Origin: an uncultured Pirellulaceae bacterium
GTDB taxonomy: Bacteria > Planctomycetota > Planctomycetia > Pirellulales > Pirellulaceae
DNA: 52,016 nucleotides
Direction of reading: 5' to 3'
NCBI GenBank assembly: GCA_937929805.1
Contig: CALFUT010000018.1
Location: 1-52,016, forward strand
The notes beneath the pieces are model-generated. The model worked only from the letters and a program-made list of their open reading frames with translations, searched no databases and had not been told where the DNA came from. Positions 7,846 through 17,452 of this stretch are shown here, piece by piece. Positions within the stretch are counted from its first letter, which is position 1. Each line of letters starts with the position of its first letter. Both the position numbers and the translations under genes were made by a program.

Positions 7846-10392
7846 ATGACTTCACGAACTTCAACGCGATCTGCCACATTCATGCGAACTGCCTTCGCGC
7901 TTTTGGGCATCGCTTGGCTTCAATTCGCGATGGCAGAAGGGGCATTCGCTTCTCTTCCCGTTCTGAACCAAGTGCTTCCACGTGGCGTTCAACAAGGCAC
8001 CGAACATAAATTGACGTTCACGGGCGTCAGATTGAAAGACGCGGAAGAGATCTTCTTCTACGACGAAGGATTCGAAGTCGTTGAACTAAAGGCGATCAAT
8101 GACAAAACGGTTGAAGTGACCGTCAAGATCAATCGCGAATGCCGGCTTGGCGAGCACATGGTTCAAGTAAGAACCCGCACGGGGGTGTCCGGATACCGGA
8201 TCATCCAAGTCGAAGCGTATCCAGCAGTGTCGGAAGATGAAGTGGCGAACAATCATCGCGCGAGCGCTCAGCTGATTGAGCCGCAACGCTATTCAGACAA
8301 GTTTCCGGACGGCGTTGGTGTGGTTGTCGCCGGCCGAATCGAAAACGAAGACCATGATTGGTTTGCGTTCGACGGCAAAACGGGTGAACGGCTTTCAGTC
8401 GAAGTCGTCGCGATGCGTTTGGGCGATTTTTGTGACACCATCCTTGAGCTTTTTGACCCGTCGGGGAAACGGATCGCGATCGTGGACGACACTCCGTTTT
8501 CAACGCAAGATCCACTCGTTTCCGCCACGCTTCCAGCCGATGGTCGCTACTTGATTCACTTGACGGATGCGGCTGGCAAGGGCGACAAAAACGCGTATTA
8601 CCGAATGCACGTCGGCAATTTTCCTCGTCCAACAACAGCCGTCCCTGCCGTGGCAAAACGAAACGAACTTTCGGAAATAGCGTTCTTTGGCGATACGTCC
8701 GGACCGATTAAAAAGTCGCTTCAGATTGACGCGCCTGAACTTTACCAAGACAGCATTCACGTCGTCGATCGATTTGGCTCAACACCGACCCCGGTTTCGA
8801 TTCGCGTGGTCGACCCTGAATTCGAAGTTGTCGGCGAAATGGAACCAAACGACAACCTGAACAAGCTGGAACGAAACTTTTCGCTGCCGTTTAGTGTCAA
8901 TGGGGAGATCGATTCGCTGAAAGACCGAGACTTTTTTCGTTTTGACGCGGTTAAGAATCAACGGATCCGAGTCGAGACGTTTGGCTATCGAATTGGATCA
9001 ACGATTGACACGATCGTTCGTGTTCGAAACGCAAAGAGCCGTGTCTTGGGCACGAACACGGATACGAACGGGTTGGACAGTCAGCTGGTTGTCACGATTC
9101 CAGCCGATGGCAGCTACGTGGTTGAGGTCGAAAACGCCAACCGCCACTCCGGCGTAACGACTCGCTACCAACTGGATGTTCGACTTGAGCAACCGTCGTT
9201 TCATTTTGCCATCAAAGAGTTTGCACGCTACACCCAACAGCGACAGCAGGTCGCCGTGCCGGCCGGTAATCGGTTCGCCATCATGTTGACGGCTGAGCGA
9301 AACGAATTCGATGAAGCGTTTGAACTGAACGCGGAACAGTTGCCAAAATCGATTCGCATGTTCGCTCGCCCAATGCCTTCCGGCGCTACTACGATGCCGG
9401 TTGTTTTTCAGGCCGAGCCGTTTAAAGACAAGGCGGGAGATAAGAAACAGGCAAGCGACAACCAAAACCTAAAGTCGGATGATCGTACATCCCGAAATTC
9501 TCAGGCCACTCACGGCCAGCTGATCAAACTTATCGGACGGCAGGTTATCGAATCGGACGCCGACTCGGTCGCAACATCGACCACACCCGTGATGGGGCAC
9601 TATCTCAATCGAGCCCAGTTAATGCGCGTTGCGCCCGGCAACATGTGCATGAAGTTCGGCATCGTCGACAAATTGGCGGTCGCACGACTGGAGCCAGTGC
9701 GGTTTAAAGTCGACCTTGTCCCGCCAAAGACCCCGATCTTTCAAAGTGGGCGAATGAACTTACAAGTGAAAATTAATCGTGAAGAGGGATTCAACCAACC
9801 GATCATTCTGCGGCTACCTTTTCGACCGCCCGGGATCGGTGCCGCTCCCACCATTCGAGTCAAACCGGACCAGAGCACAGCGAACTATCCGATCAACGCG
9901 AACAATAAAGCGGCGATCGGTTCGTGGCCAATCTGCGTCACGGCCGTCGCGCCCAACGATCAAGGCACGAAGATTTCGACGGGCTTGCATGACTTGGAGA
10001 TCGCAGCACCTTTCGTGTCCATCAAGGGCAGTATGGTCTCAACGGAAGTCGGTTCGCGGGTGATGGCGAAATGCCGAATCGAAAAACTGGAACAATTTGC
10101 GGGACGCGCTTCGGTAAAGCTGACTCAGCTACCGGCTGGTGTAACTTCTCAGACTCAAACATTTTCGGCGGGCGATGAAATAGTTCAGTTCCCGATTAAT
10201 GTCGGCCGAAATTGCAAGACGAAGAAAAATCACTCGGTAAAATTCGAAGTGACAATCAAAAAGAGCAACACGCCGATCGTGTTTGACGCGGGGCGGTTAC
10301 TGATGCGTTTCTCAGATCCGTCAAAAACCAAGCAGAAGACCAGTCGACGCCAGCCGGTAAAAGCTGAAAAGACGTCGGGAGGCCAACAATGA
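7846..10392 (+). CDS. Secreted PPC-repeat protein
   Basis: About 848 residues from the ATG at 7846; another in-frame ATG at 7882 would start directly at the signal peptide 'MRTAFALLGIAWLQFA'. Mature residues begin 'LPVLNQVLPRGVQQGTEHKL', an Ig-like/TIG region. Two pre-peptidase C-terminal (PPC) beta domains follow: around 'DWFAFDGKTGERLSVEV' to 'PADGRYLIHLTD', and around 'DFFRFDAVKNQRIRVETFG' to 'PADGSYVVEVEN'. The remainder is beta-rich without a recognised catalytic motif. The gene starts 57 bp after the DUF1501 stop and its own stop overlaps the next start (ATGA at 10389-10392). A binding or scaffold role for the secreted complex is inferred. Confidence 0.85.
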   Translation: MTSRTSTRSATFMRTAFALLGIAWLQFAMAEGAFASLPVLNQVLPRGVQQGTEHKLTFTGVRLKDAEEIFFYDEGFEVVELKAINDKTVEVTVKINRECRLGEHMVQVRTRTGVSGYRIIQVEAYPAVSEDEVANNHRASAQLIEPQRYSDKFPDGVGVVVAGRIENEDHDWFAFDGKTGERLSVEVVAMRLGDFCDTILELFDPSGKRIAIVDDTPFSTQDPLVSATLPADGRYLIHLTDAAGKGDKNAYYRMHVGNFPRPTTAVPAVAKRNELSEIAFFGDTSGPIKKSLQIDAPELYQDSIHVVDRFGSTPTPVSIRVVDPEFEVVGEMEPNDNLNKLERNFSLPFSVNGEIDSLKDRDFFRFDAVKNQRIRVETFGYRIGSTIDTIVRVRNAKSRVLGTNTDTNGLDSQLVVTIPADGSYVVEVENANRHSGVTTRYQLDVRLEQPSFHFAIKEFARYTQQRQQVAVPAGNRFAIMLTAERNEFDEAFELNAEQLPKSIRMFARPMPSGATTMPVVFQAEPFKDKAGDKKQASDNQNLKSDDRTSRNSQATHGQLIKLIGRQVIESDADSVATSTTPVMGHYLNRAQLMRVAPGNMCMKFGIVDKLAVARLEPVRFKVDLVPPKTPIFQSGRMNLQVKINREEGFNQPIILRLPFRPPGIGAAPTIRVKPDQSTANYPINANNKAAIGSWPICVTAVAPNDQGTKISTGLHDLEIAAPFVSIKGSMVSTEVGSRVMAKCRIEKLEQFAGRASVKLTQLPAGVTSQTQTFSAGDEIVQFPINVGRNCKTKKNHSVKFEVTIKKSNTPIVFDAGRLLMRFSDPSKTKQKTSRRQPVKAEKTSGGQQ

Positions 10393-12596
10393 ACCGTTTG
10401 CCATCACGTGCACTTTTCAAGTCGTTCGCGGTCCTGACAGTCGTCGTTCTGGGGACGCTCGCTCCCACGTCGTGTTGCGGTAACGAGCCCACCGAGGCAG
10501 AGACCGATTCAACCGTGAGTTTTGTGAACGACGTTGTTCCAATTCTATCCCGGCATGGCTGCAATGCTGGCAGTTGCCACGGGGCCGCTCGCGGAAAAGA
10601 CGGCTTCGCCCTGTCTCTGTTTGGTTACGATCCGGCAGGTGACCATCAAACTTTGGTGCGAGAAATCCCCGGACGTCGAATCGATCTAGCGATGCCCGGC
10701 GAAAGCCTGCTGCTTGCCAAAGCGACCGGCTCGGTTCCTCATACCGGCGGCAAACTATTCGAAAAGGACTCGGACGCCTATCAGAAGTTGCTGCATTGGA
10801 TTGAACAAACAGCCAAGTTCGATGGGGAAACGGCACCGCAGCTGGTCCAAGTCTCGATGACTCCGAAAGAAGTTGTGCTTGAGGGCCATCAGGCAAAACA
10901 ACCTGCAAAAGTCTTGGCGATCTATGAAGACGGAGCCGAACGTGACGTCACAAACCTCGCGGCGTTTTCCAGCAGTAACTCGAATGTCGCCTCGATCTCC
11001 AACGATGGGCGAATCGTTGCCGACCGACCCGGCGAAGCTTTTGTGATGGCTCGATTCGGCGCCCACACCGTTGGCTGCAACGTGATCGTTCATTCGAAGG
11101 ATGACGGATTCGAATGGCCAACCGGGATTGAAGAGGCGAACTACATCGACGTGGCCATCCTCGAAAAACTTCGGAAGCTGCATATCGTTCCGGCCCCCGT
11201 TTGTTCCGACGCCGACTTCATTCGACGCGTCTCGATTGATCTCACAGGCAGGCTGCCGTCCCGCACAGAACTCGCGTCCTTTGTCGTTGACGAAGACATC
11301 GAAAAACGAGCAAAGCTGATCGACCGCTTGCTTTCGACGGACGACTTCGAACGACTATGGGCCATGAAATGGATGGACCTTTTGAAGGTGCGATCCATCA
11401 ACCCGGTCTCGGATAAATCTATCTGGAAGTTTTCTCAATGGTTAAAACAAAATATTCATGACGGTGTACCGATCAAGCAGTGGCTAACGGAAATGTTAAC
11501 AGCCAGCGGTGGGGAATTTGAAAACCCGCCCGCGACATTCTTCCAAGACCTTCCCGATCAAAAGAAAGTCGCCGAGGACGTCGCGCAGGTTTTTCTAGGC
11601 ATGCGAATTCAATGCGCTCAGTGCCACAATCATCCGTTTGATCGCTGGACGATGGACGATTACTACGGATTCGTAGCGTTCTTTGACATGGTTCGTCGCA
11701 AGCGAGGCACCGACCCCCGCGAGCGAATTATTTTCAGCGTCAAGGGAAAGACTCTTCATCCGGTGACAAAGGAAGTCGTTAAGCCTCGATTTCTGGGAGG
11801 AGAAAACGCTGACGCCACGAGCGCTGATCCACGGATCGCACTGGCCAGCTGGATGACGTCGGACGACAATCCGTACTTTGCTCCAAACCTTGCAAATCGA
11901 ATCTGGGAACAGTTTTTTGGGATTGGTATCGTCAATGAGGTGGATGATGTGCGAGTCAGTAATCCGCCAGTCAATCAAGTTCTGCTGGATCAGTTGGCCG
12001 AACGGTTGATCGCTACCGAATTCGACTTCAAAGCCTTGGCACGCGATATCTGCAATTCCCACGCGTATCAGCGAGGAACCATGTCCGGCTGGAACTCGGT
12101 CGAGGCCGAGAAAAACTTTGGGGCCGCAAAGCTTCGGCGTATCCGAGCGGAAGTACTGCTGGACATCATTTCCCAAGTCACCGAAACGACTGACGATTTC
12201 GCAGGACTACCCGCGGGAGCCAGCGCGACGGAGATTCCCGACGGCAAGACGACCAATCATTTCCTAAACACATTTGGAAAGTCGACGCGACAATCGGTCT
12301 GTGCCTGCGAAGTCAACACACAACCGAATCTTTCTCAGGCGTTGCACTTGATCAATGGCGACACGGTCCACAACAAGATTGGACGCGGGAAGGTCATCCA
12401 AAAGATGGTGAAATCCAAAACGCCCAATCCGGAAATCATCGAAAACATTTTCCTGCGATGCCTCGCGCGATCACCAACAGAACGCGAACTGGACCAGCTA
12501 ATGTCGGAACTGAAATCTGGCGGAAAGCGCAATCAAGTTCTCCAAGACATCTTCTGGGCGGTATTGAACTCACGCGAGTTCGTGTTCAATCATTGA
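10389..12596 (+). CDS. Cytochrome-motif / BIG2 / DUF1549 / DUF1553 protein
   Basis: 735 residues with a signal-peptide N-terminus. The N-terminal domain carries the haem-like motif C-N-A-G-S-C-H (CX4CH) in 'RHGCNAGSCHGAARGKDGF', which recurs in this planctomycete family. A BIG2-like bacterial Ig domain follows ('VLAIYEDGAERDVTNLAAFS'). DUF1549 begins at about residue 245 with 'YIDVAILEKLRKLHI' and 'FIRRVSIDLTGRLPSRTE', and includes 'GMRIQCAQCHNHPFDRW', with a CxxCH. DUF1553 forms the C-terminus ('NPYFAPNLANRIWEQFFG'). The start overlaps the PPC stop by four bases and the stop overlaps the next start, so translation is probably coupled. The reaction is unknown; an extracytoplasmic redox or polysaccharide-related role has been suggested for the family. 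Confidence 0.9.
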   Translation: MNRLPSRALFKSFAVLTVVVLGTLAPTSCCGNEPTEAETDSTVSFVNDVVPILSRHGCNAGSCHGAARGKDGFALSLFGYDPAGDHQTLVREIPGRRIDLAMPGESLLLAKATGSVPHTGGKLFEKDSDAYQKLLHWIEQTAKFDGETAPQLVQVSMTPKEVVLEGHQAKQPAKVLAIYEDGAERDVTNLAAFSSSNSNVASISNDGRIVADRPGEAFVMARFGAHTVGCNVIVHSKDDGFEWPTGIEEANYIDVAILEKLRKLHIVPAPVCSDADFIRRVSIDLTGRLPSRTELASFVVDEDIEKRAKLIDRLLSTDDFERLWAMKWMDLLKVRSINPVSDKSIWKFSQWLKQNIHDGVPIKQWLTEMLTASGGEFENPPATFFQDLPDQKKVAEDVAQVFLGMRIQCAQCHNHPFDRWTMDDYYGFVAFFDMVRRKRGTDPRERIIFSVKGKTLHPVTKEVVKPRFLGGENADATSADPRIALASWMTSDDNPYFAPNLANRIWEQFFGIGIVNEVDDVRVSNPPVNQVLLDQLAERLIATEFDFKALARDICNSHAYQRGTMSGWNSVEAEKNFGAAKLRRIRAEVLLDIISQVTETTDDFAGLPAGASATEIPDGKTTNHFLNTFGKSTRQSVCACEVNTQPNLSQALHLINGDTVHNKIGRGKVIQKMVKSKTPNPEIIENIFLRCLARSPTERELDQLMSELKSGGKRNQVLQDIFWAVLNSREFVFNH

Positions 12597-14119
12597 TGCC
12601 GACAATGGTCTGCAATTTGAATCACTGGCAAAGCCTTTCTCTATTGACTCGTTCACTTCGCAAAAGTCACCTTCGCATGTCACGACTGAAATTGCTTGTC
12701 GCGATCGTCTGTCTCTGGGTTGGCTGCCTGTGCCACCAAAGCGAACTTTGCGGTGATGAAAAAGGTGACTCGGCCAAATTCAACTTTGCCCAGCACGCCA
12801 AAACCGTTTTTCGGACTCACTGCGTTTCTTGTCACAACGGAAACAGAAGCGAAGGTGATTTAAACTTGGCCAACTACGCGGCAATGATGCAAGGCAGCAG
12901 CAGCGGCGATGTGATCGAACCCGGCTCTCCAGATGACAGCTACTTGTTCCAGCTAATCACTCACGCCGAATCGCCCGAAATGCCCCCAAGCGGTCAAAAG
13001 ATTCCGGCGGAAGACATCGAAATGATTCGAAAGTGGATCAGCGATGGCGCGATCAATCGATCTGGCTCAAAGCCCCTCGCAAAGAAGAAGCGAAAGTCGC
13101 TCGATTTAAATTTATCCCCCGGCATTCGCCCAAAGAACGCGGCCATGCCCGTTGGTTTGCCGGTCAAACCGAACGCCGAAACGACTCGTGCCCCAATCCC
13201 TGCCAGCCTATCCAGCAGTCCGTGGTCACCCGTCATCGCGATGGCGGCCGCGAACCAAATTGTGCTTTATCACGCGGACCCAAAGTCAAAACAAAGTTTG
13301 CTAGGCATTCTTCCTTGGGAAAATGGCCAACCGAAGGTCGTTCGGTTCAGCCGCGATGGCAGTCGCTTGATCGCCGCTGGTGGACGCGCGGCGGCCATTG
13401 GAAATTTTGCCATCTGGGATGTTGCCACCGGCAAACGTGAGATCGAGCTTGGTGACGAACTGGATTCCGTGCTGACGGCGGACCTGTCGAGCGATGGGAC
13501 CCTAGTCGCGACTGGCGGTCCTGAACGCGTCGTACGTTTGTATGACCTGAACGAAGCGGACGCGGAAGAGCCCGCGGCCGAACTGCGAGAGCATGCGGAC
13601 TGGGTGACGGCCATTCAATTCAGTCCAGACGGAAAGTACCTTGTGTCGGGCGATCGAGCGGGGGGATTGATTCTGCGAATCGCTCGGACGGGGGAAAGCC
13701 TTTTCCGCCTAGCAAGCCACAAAGCTGCGGTGACGTCGATATCTTGGCGAGCCGATAGCAAAGTATTTGCGTCCGGCAGCGAGTCTGGGAAAGTTTCGTT
13801 CTGGGACGTCTCCAACGCCGAAACCGGCAAGCCGCTGAAGACGTTTGACGCTCATGCAGGCGGCTGCTTGGCGATCGAATTCACGCGAAAGGGGAATCTT
13901 CTGTCAGGAGGCCGGGACAAAATGGTTCGGCTGTGGAACCTAAAGGGCAAATCACTGCGTGAGTACAAGGGCTCGGACGAAATCGTCACGTCGGTTTGCG
14001 TCAATGACGAAACGAAACACGTTTTCGCCGGTACTTTTTCTGGCCAACTGAAAACATGGCGACTGAACAACGGACAGCCCCGAGGCGACTTGGCAACGAA
14101 CCCTCAACCCGAGCGATAA
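12596..14119 (+). CDS. Cytochrome-motif (PSCyt1) and WD40-repeat protein
   Basis: The ATG at 12596 overlaps the upstream stop (TGATG) and gives 507 residues. An in-frame ATG at 12677 starts nearer the hydrophobic signal 'LKLLVAIVCLWVGCLC' and is the main alternative. A PSCyt1-type domain holds 'FRTHCVSCHNGNRSEGDLNL' with a CxxCH haem motif and 'SPDDSYLFQLITHAESPEMPP'. The C-terminal about 330 residues form WD40 repeats ('VVRFSRDGSRLIAAGG', 'AIQFSPDGKYLVSGDRAG', 'SISWRADSKVFASGSESG'), probably one propeller. It is the last gene of the DUF1501 operon and converges on the sulfotransferase gene. Confidence 0.88.
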   Translation: MPTMVCNLNHWQSLSLLTRSLRKSHLRMSRLKLLVAIVCLWVGCLCHQSELCGDEKGDSAKFNFAQHAKTVFRTHCVSCHNGNRSEGDLNLANYAAMMQGSSSGDVIEPGSPDDSYLFQLITHAESPEMPPSGQKIPAEDIEMIRKWISDGAINRSGSKPLAKKKRKSLDLNLSPGIRPKNAAMPVGLPVKPNAETTRAPIPASLSSSPWSPVIAMAAANQIVLYHADPKSKQSLLGILPWENGQPKVVRFSRDGSRLIAAGGRAAAIGNFAIWDVATGKREIELGDELDSVLTADLSSDGTLVATGGPERVVRLYDLNEADAEEPAAELREHADWVTAIQFSPDGKYLVSGDRAGGLILRIARTGESLFRLASHKAAVTSISWRADSKVFASGSESGKVSFWDVSNAETGKPLKTFDAHAGGCLAIEFTRKGNLLSGGRDKMVRLWNLKGKSLREYKGSDEIVTSVCVNDETKHVFAGTFSGQLKTWRLNNGQPRGDLATNPQPER

Positions 14120-14241
14120 GCAGCACACGATCAAAACGAGTCAAAGACGTACTTATCCGGTCAGCCTTCGTCGATTGGCCGGTTTGCGGATTCAGAGGCG
14201 AAGGTCGTAAAACTCAACGCTTTGACTCTTGTCCCAAAGCA

Positions 14242-15042
14242 CTAGCGGGTCGGATAGCCAAGCTTCTCAAAGTCGCCGGCGTACAGTTCTTCGACGATTT
14301 CCTTTGCCAACGGCGTGAAGTATGCGTCGTGATCGCTCGCATAAATGGATCGATTCTCTTTCTTCAAGTTCAACTTCGACGTGTCAGCATCGGCCGACTC
14401 AAAGAATTCTGGCAGAGAATCAGTAAGCTCCTCCATTCGCATGATCTTGTCGTACTCGATTTCTCCAAAACGACAGTGCTCTGTTTGCAGCATGAAGTGG
14501 GCATCAATCCGAATGCCGTACTTCCTTAAACCTAGCAGCATCTCTTCAAACGAAATTTGCTTTTTCATGGACTCCATCGCTGAAAGCGAGTTCTTCCACG
14601 CCTTGGGGCCACCCAAGAATTGCCGCAACTTGCCCCACGCGTAGACGTCACGGCGATACAGGCGAGCGAAGCGATTGATCTTATTGAAATAGTTTGATAG
14701 CGATCGGCGATACGGATCTCGCACGATGGTGAACCATTTGTACTCGGGGTGTTTGGTTTTTAGGTCAATTGCCTCCCCAGTTGAAAGCGATTTCGCAGAC
14801 AAACCATACTGCCCCTGTAACATCTGGGCGTTGTGACGATAAAAACTGGACGCGTTTTGCTGCGACGTTTCAACGCCGTGCATGTCGAGGAAAATCCGAT
14901 GCAGCGTCCTCGATGCGCATTTGGGCACCCAGACAAAGACAAGCCCAAATCGCTCAGAAACCAGCACCTTCACCGGAGTCGGGTGGCTTGCGGCGGATTC
15001 GAGCTGGGGCTCAGGTTCCAAGAGATGCTTTCGAGATGACAT
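14242..15042 (-). CDS. Sulfotransferase family 2 (carbohydrate-type) protein
   Basis: 266 residues with the two PAPS-binding signatures of the family. The 5'-phosphosulfate loop is 'VFVWVPKCASRTLHRIF' near residue 36-52, and the 3'-phosphate site is 'FTIVRDPYRRSLSNYFNKI' near residue 104-122. These predict transfer of sulfate from PAPS to a carbohydrate or similar acceptor; the acceptor cannot be read from sequence. There is no signal peptide, so a cytoplasmic enzyme is likely. The gene stands alone; nearby is a GT4 glycosyltransferase on the other strand, which could hint at surface polysaccharide modification, but they are separated by two gene relics. Confidence 0.85.
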   Translation of the reverse strand: MSSRKHLLEPEPQLESAASHPTPVKVLVSERFGLVFVWVPKCASRTLHRIFLDMHGVETSQQNASSFYRHNAQMLQGQYGLSAKSLSTGEAIDLKTKHPEYKWFTIVRDPYRRSLSNYFNKINRFARLYRRDVYAWGKLRQFLGGPKAWKNSLSAMESMKKQISFEEMLLGLRKYGIRIDAHFMLQTEHCRFGEIEYDKIMRMEELTDSLPEFFESADADTSKLNLKKENRSIYASDHDAYFTPLAKEIVEELYAGDFEKLGYPTR

Positions 15043-15283
15043 TAGAAAAACGTCGTCAGTCTAGCCTCTTCTGCGCAAGCATGTCCATAGGATTTGCCCG
15101 AGTCAATTGCGGTCCTTCGGCAGAACACTGCCGGGAAAGGTCGAGCAAACCAAGAGGAATGTAGCCAGCCCGTAATCTTATACCCATTACCACAGACTTC
15201 AGCGCGGTTCACTTTACCGCAGCACGCATTCCGTGTTACTGCGCTAGTTCTGACAAATTCATCAAACAAAAAGGCACACCCGT

Positions 15284-15572
15284 TCAACTTCGCGCGACAA
15301 GAATCGAACCCACTGCAATCAGTGCGACTCCGATGAGTGCGGTCGGTGATAGCTTCTCGCTAAGGAGTACGACTCCAAGGATCGCGACCATCACAACACT
15401 AGATCAGAGATATGGGGCACGTCACGATAACGATCGCACGAGCGATTGTGGTGATGTCAAGAGAAACATCTTTGACGCCAAGCTTGGCGAAGATCGCCGT
15501 CATGGCCGCAGCCAACGCCGAAAAGAATGCCCAGAACTGCCAATGAGTTGTTAATTGGAAAAGGAAGTTCAT
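15284..15572 (-). pseudogene. EamA/DMT-family transporter relic with an internal deletion
   Basis: On the minus strand the frame from the ATG at 15572 reads 'MNFLFQLTTHWQFWAFFSAL' and continues 'AAAMTAIFAKLGVKDV', the first part of a single EamA domain, then hits a stop. In another frame, just downstream, 'VVMVAILGVVLLSEKLSPTA' followed by 'LIGVALIAVGSILVARS' and TGA at 15284-15286 is the exact C-terminal end of the same family. The two parts are out of frame by one. The whole relic is 289 bp, against about 420 bp for an intact one-domain protein, so the middle membrane segments are deleted. It cannot make a working drug/metabolite transporter. Confidence 0.85.
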
Positions 15573-15793
15573 TTCAATTTCTGACTTTCAATATAGGGAC
15601 ACTGATTGCGATTTCTAATCGTTTTCTTAAGATCCAAGCCATTGGCTCATCACTGGCAAGCGTGTACGTTGATGATTAAACTTAGGTCGTGCTAACTCGA
15701 TCACTCCTGCGTGCAGTGAAAACCAATCGGTCTATTTATGTTTTAGTTTTCCAAGCCCCCATTTCTCCACAGCCAAACCATCAGGAGCAGAGT

Positions 15794-15898
15794 TTGCGAG
15801 TACTCGTTGTTGAAGATTATGCTCCCATCCGCGAGTCAGTCGTTCAGGGATTGCAGGAAGCAGACTTCGCGGTTGATTCGGTGGGCAATGTTCGATGA
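15794..15898 (+). pseudogene. N-terminal fragment of a response-regulator receiver domain
   Basis: A TTG start at 15794, preceded by AGGAG at 15783-15787, opens 34 residues reading 'LRVLVVEDYAPIRESVVQGL' followed by 'QEADFAVDSVGN'. This matches the beta1-alpha1-beta2 part of OmpR-type receivers, with the acidic pair in 'VVEDY'. The phospho-acceptor Asp and everything beyond are missing. The frame ends at TGA 15896-15898, overlapping the ATG (15895) of the glycosyltransferase gene. The ribosome binding site and the overlap mean the fragment may still be translated as a leader peptide, but I read it as a relic cut by the arrival of the next gene. Confidence 0.75.
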
Positions 15899-16995
15899 GC
15901 AACCGGAGATTACGTATCATGCTGGTGGTTTCCGGAACGCGGGTCAACGGAGTGTTAACCTACTGCCGAGAACTTGCAAAACATCTCACAACAAGTGGTC
16001 ACGAAGTATTCATCGTGACGCGATCAGGCAGCTGGCTTTTGCAGGAACAAAATAAATTACCAGCGGTCAGTTACTCTGTTTGCGAGTTGAATCGAAACCC
16101 GTGGGAGCTTCGACGATTTGCCAAATTTGTTCGATCGAAACGAATCGACATTGTTCATACTCACATGAGCCGTGCGAATTTCTTTGGTGTTCTGCTTAAG
16201 CTTTTTTGTAGAGTGCCGGTCGTTGCTACGGCACATGCCTGTAACTTCCAGCCACATTGGCGATTCAACAACTTTGTAATTGCAACGTCGGACTTCATTC
16301 TCCAACAACAAAGAAAATTGAATAGGGTGTCGATTTCGAAAAGCAAAACCATTCACTGTTTCGTGGATACTATTCGATTCAAAATCGTGGGTGAAAAGGT
16401 AAGAGCAGAGGCAAGATGCCGTATTGGAATCGACGAGGATAAATTTGTCGGATGCGTTGTTGGTCACGTTGGAGCTAGAAAGGGGCTACTTGTGTTGGTT
16501 CAATCGCTCCCGAAAATCATAGAATGTGAGCCAAGATTTACGTTGTTGATTGTTGGGAACAACACGGCAGACAGCAAATATGTAGCAAAGGTAAAGGCCC
16601 AGATTAAACAGTTTGACCTCGAATCACATGTCATTTGGACTGGCGTGCGTAGTGATGTGGAGCAGATTTTTCAGGCTAGTGATGTGTGTATTGTGCCGTC
16701 TCTAAAAGAACCCTTGGGGCTAGTCGCCGTCGAGGCTGGTTTATCGGGAGTGCCTGTCATCGCGTTAAAAGCAGGAGGACTCCCTGAGGTGGTTCAAGAT
16801 GGTCAGTCTGGCTTGCTTGTTCGCGAACAGAACAGCGAGAAATTGGCCGAATCCGTCGTGAAAGTAATCAATAATCTTGATTCTTTTGCTGACACGACGA
16901 AGCAAGTCCGAGCTGATCTCGTGTCCAAATTTAACCCCAGTCGCCTTACTGACGGCGTTTTGGAAGTTTATCGCTCACTTATTGACAAGCCTTAG
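15895..16995 (+). CDS. GT4-family glycosyltransferase
   Basis: 366 residues with the GT-B fold pattern of GT4 (glycosyltransferase group 1). The N-terminal acceptor domain has 'MLVVSGTRVNGVLTYCRELA' and 'IVHTHMSRANFFGVLL'. The C-terminal donor domain has 'GCVVGHVGARKGLLVLVQSL' and the E-x7-E motif in 'SLKEPLGLVAVEAGLSGVPV', followed by 'AGGLPEVVQDGQSGLLV'. It likely transfers a sugar from a nucleotide donor in the cytoplasm, for surface glycan. The base and codon use is visibly more AT-rich than the flanking genes, which suggests transfer. Its start overlaps the truncated receiver fragment (ATGA). No other glycan-assembly gene lies next to it. Confidence 0.88.
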   Translation: MSNRRLRIMLVVSGTRVNGVLTYCRELAKHLTTSGHEVFIVTRSGSWLLQEQNKLPAVSYSVCELNRNPWELRRFAKFVRSKRIDIVHTHMSRANFFGVLLKLFCRVPVVATAHACNFQPHWRFNNFVIATSDFILQQQRKLNRVSISKSKTIHCFVDTIRFKIVGEKVRAEARCRIGIDEDKFVGCVVGHVGARKGLLVLVQSLPKIIECEPRFTLLIVGNNTADSKYVAKVKAQIKQFDLESHVIWTGVRSDVEQIFQASDVCIVPSLKEPLGLVAVEAGLSGVPVIALKAGGLPEVVQDGQSGLLVREQNSEKLAESVVKVINNLDSFADTTKQVRADLVSKFNPSRLTDGVLEVYRSLIDKP

Positions 16996-17452
16996 GCCAA
17001 CCATTCAGGTACGCCGGGCTCCTGCACGATCAGTCGAAACCCCGGGTCGCGGACGATAGGACGTCGACATCCTGACCTCATGATGGCGATGCTTTGGCTC
17101 TGCCAAGCGGAAAACAGTGTCGTCTCTAACGACCTGAAGCGTGCCCTGTTGGGCGACCAGTTCACAGTTCATTTTTCCGTCACTCAATCGGTCACCGATT
17201 TTTCTTCATGTGTTTTGCTGATCGATCGTCAGCAGCCGAATCTTCACCACTCAGTTTCGTTTTGACTCCGGTCGAAACTGTTGGCAGAGCGAAACGCACC
17301 CCGACTGATTCGGACTGAACATCGGGGCAGTACTGCACCATGATTCCAAGCCCTCGATTTCATTGGATTCGAAAGCTGCGGTAGATCCGGCGAGGTTTCT
17401 CACCGGGCAGCGCAAAAAGAAACCGGGTCGGTTCGACCCGGTGAAAAGCAAG
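16996..17452. other. Intergenic region without recognised gene
   Basis: Only short overlapping frames are present on both strands and none resembles a known family or has a credible start. The sole supported element is the terminator of the leftward tRNA-Met gene at its right end (17412-17442). Confidence 0.5.
17412..17442 (-). terminator. Intrinsic terminator of tRNA-Met
   Basis: ACCGGGTCG (17422-17430) and CGACCCGGT (17434-17442) form a perfect 9-bp stem with a 3-nt loop. On the minus strand the stem is followed by TTCTTTTT. It lies 10 bases beyond the 3' end of the leftward tRNA-Met. Confidence 0.85.

Noticed and set aside
17005-17187. 60-residue minus-strand frame with many His/Arg
   Set aside because: No homology, ribosome binding site or neighbour supports it; its length is within chance.
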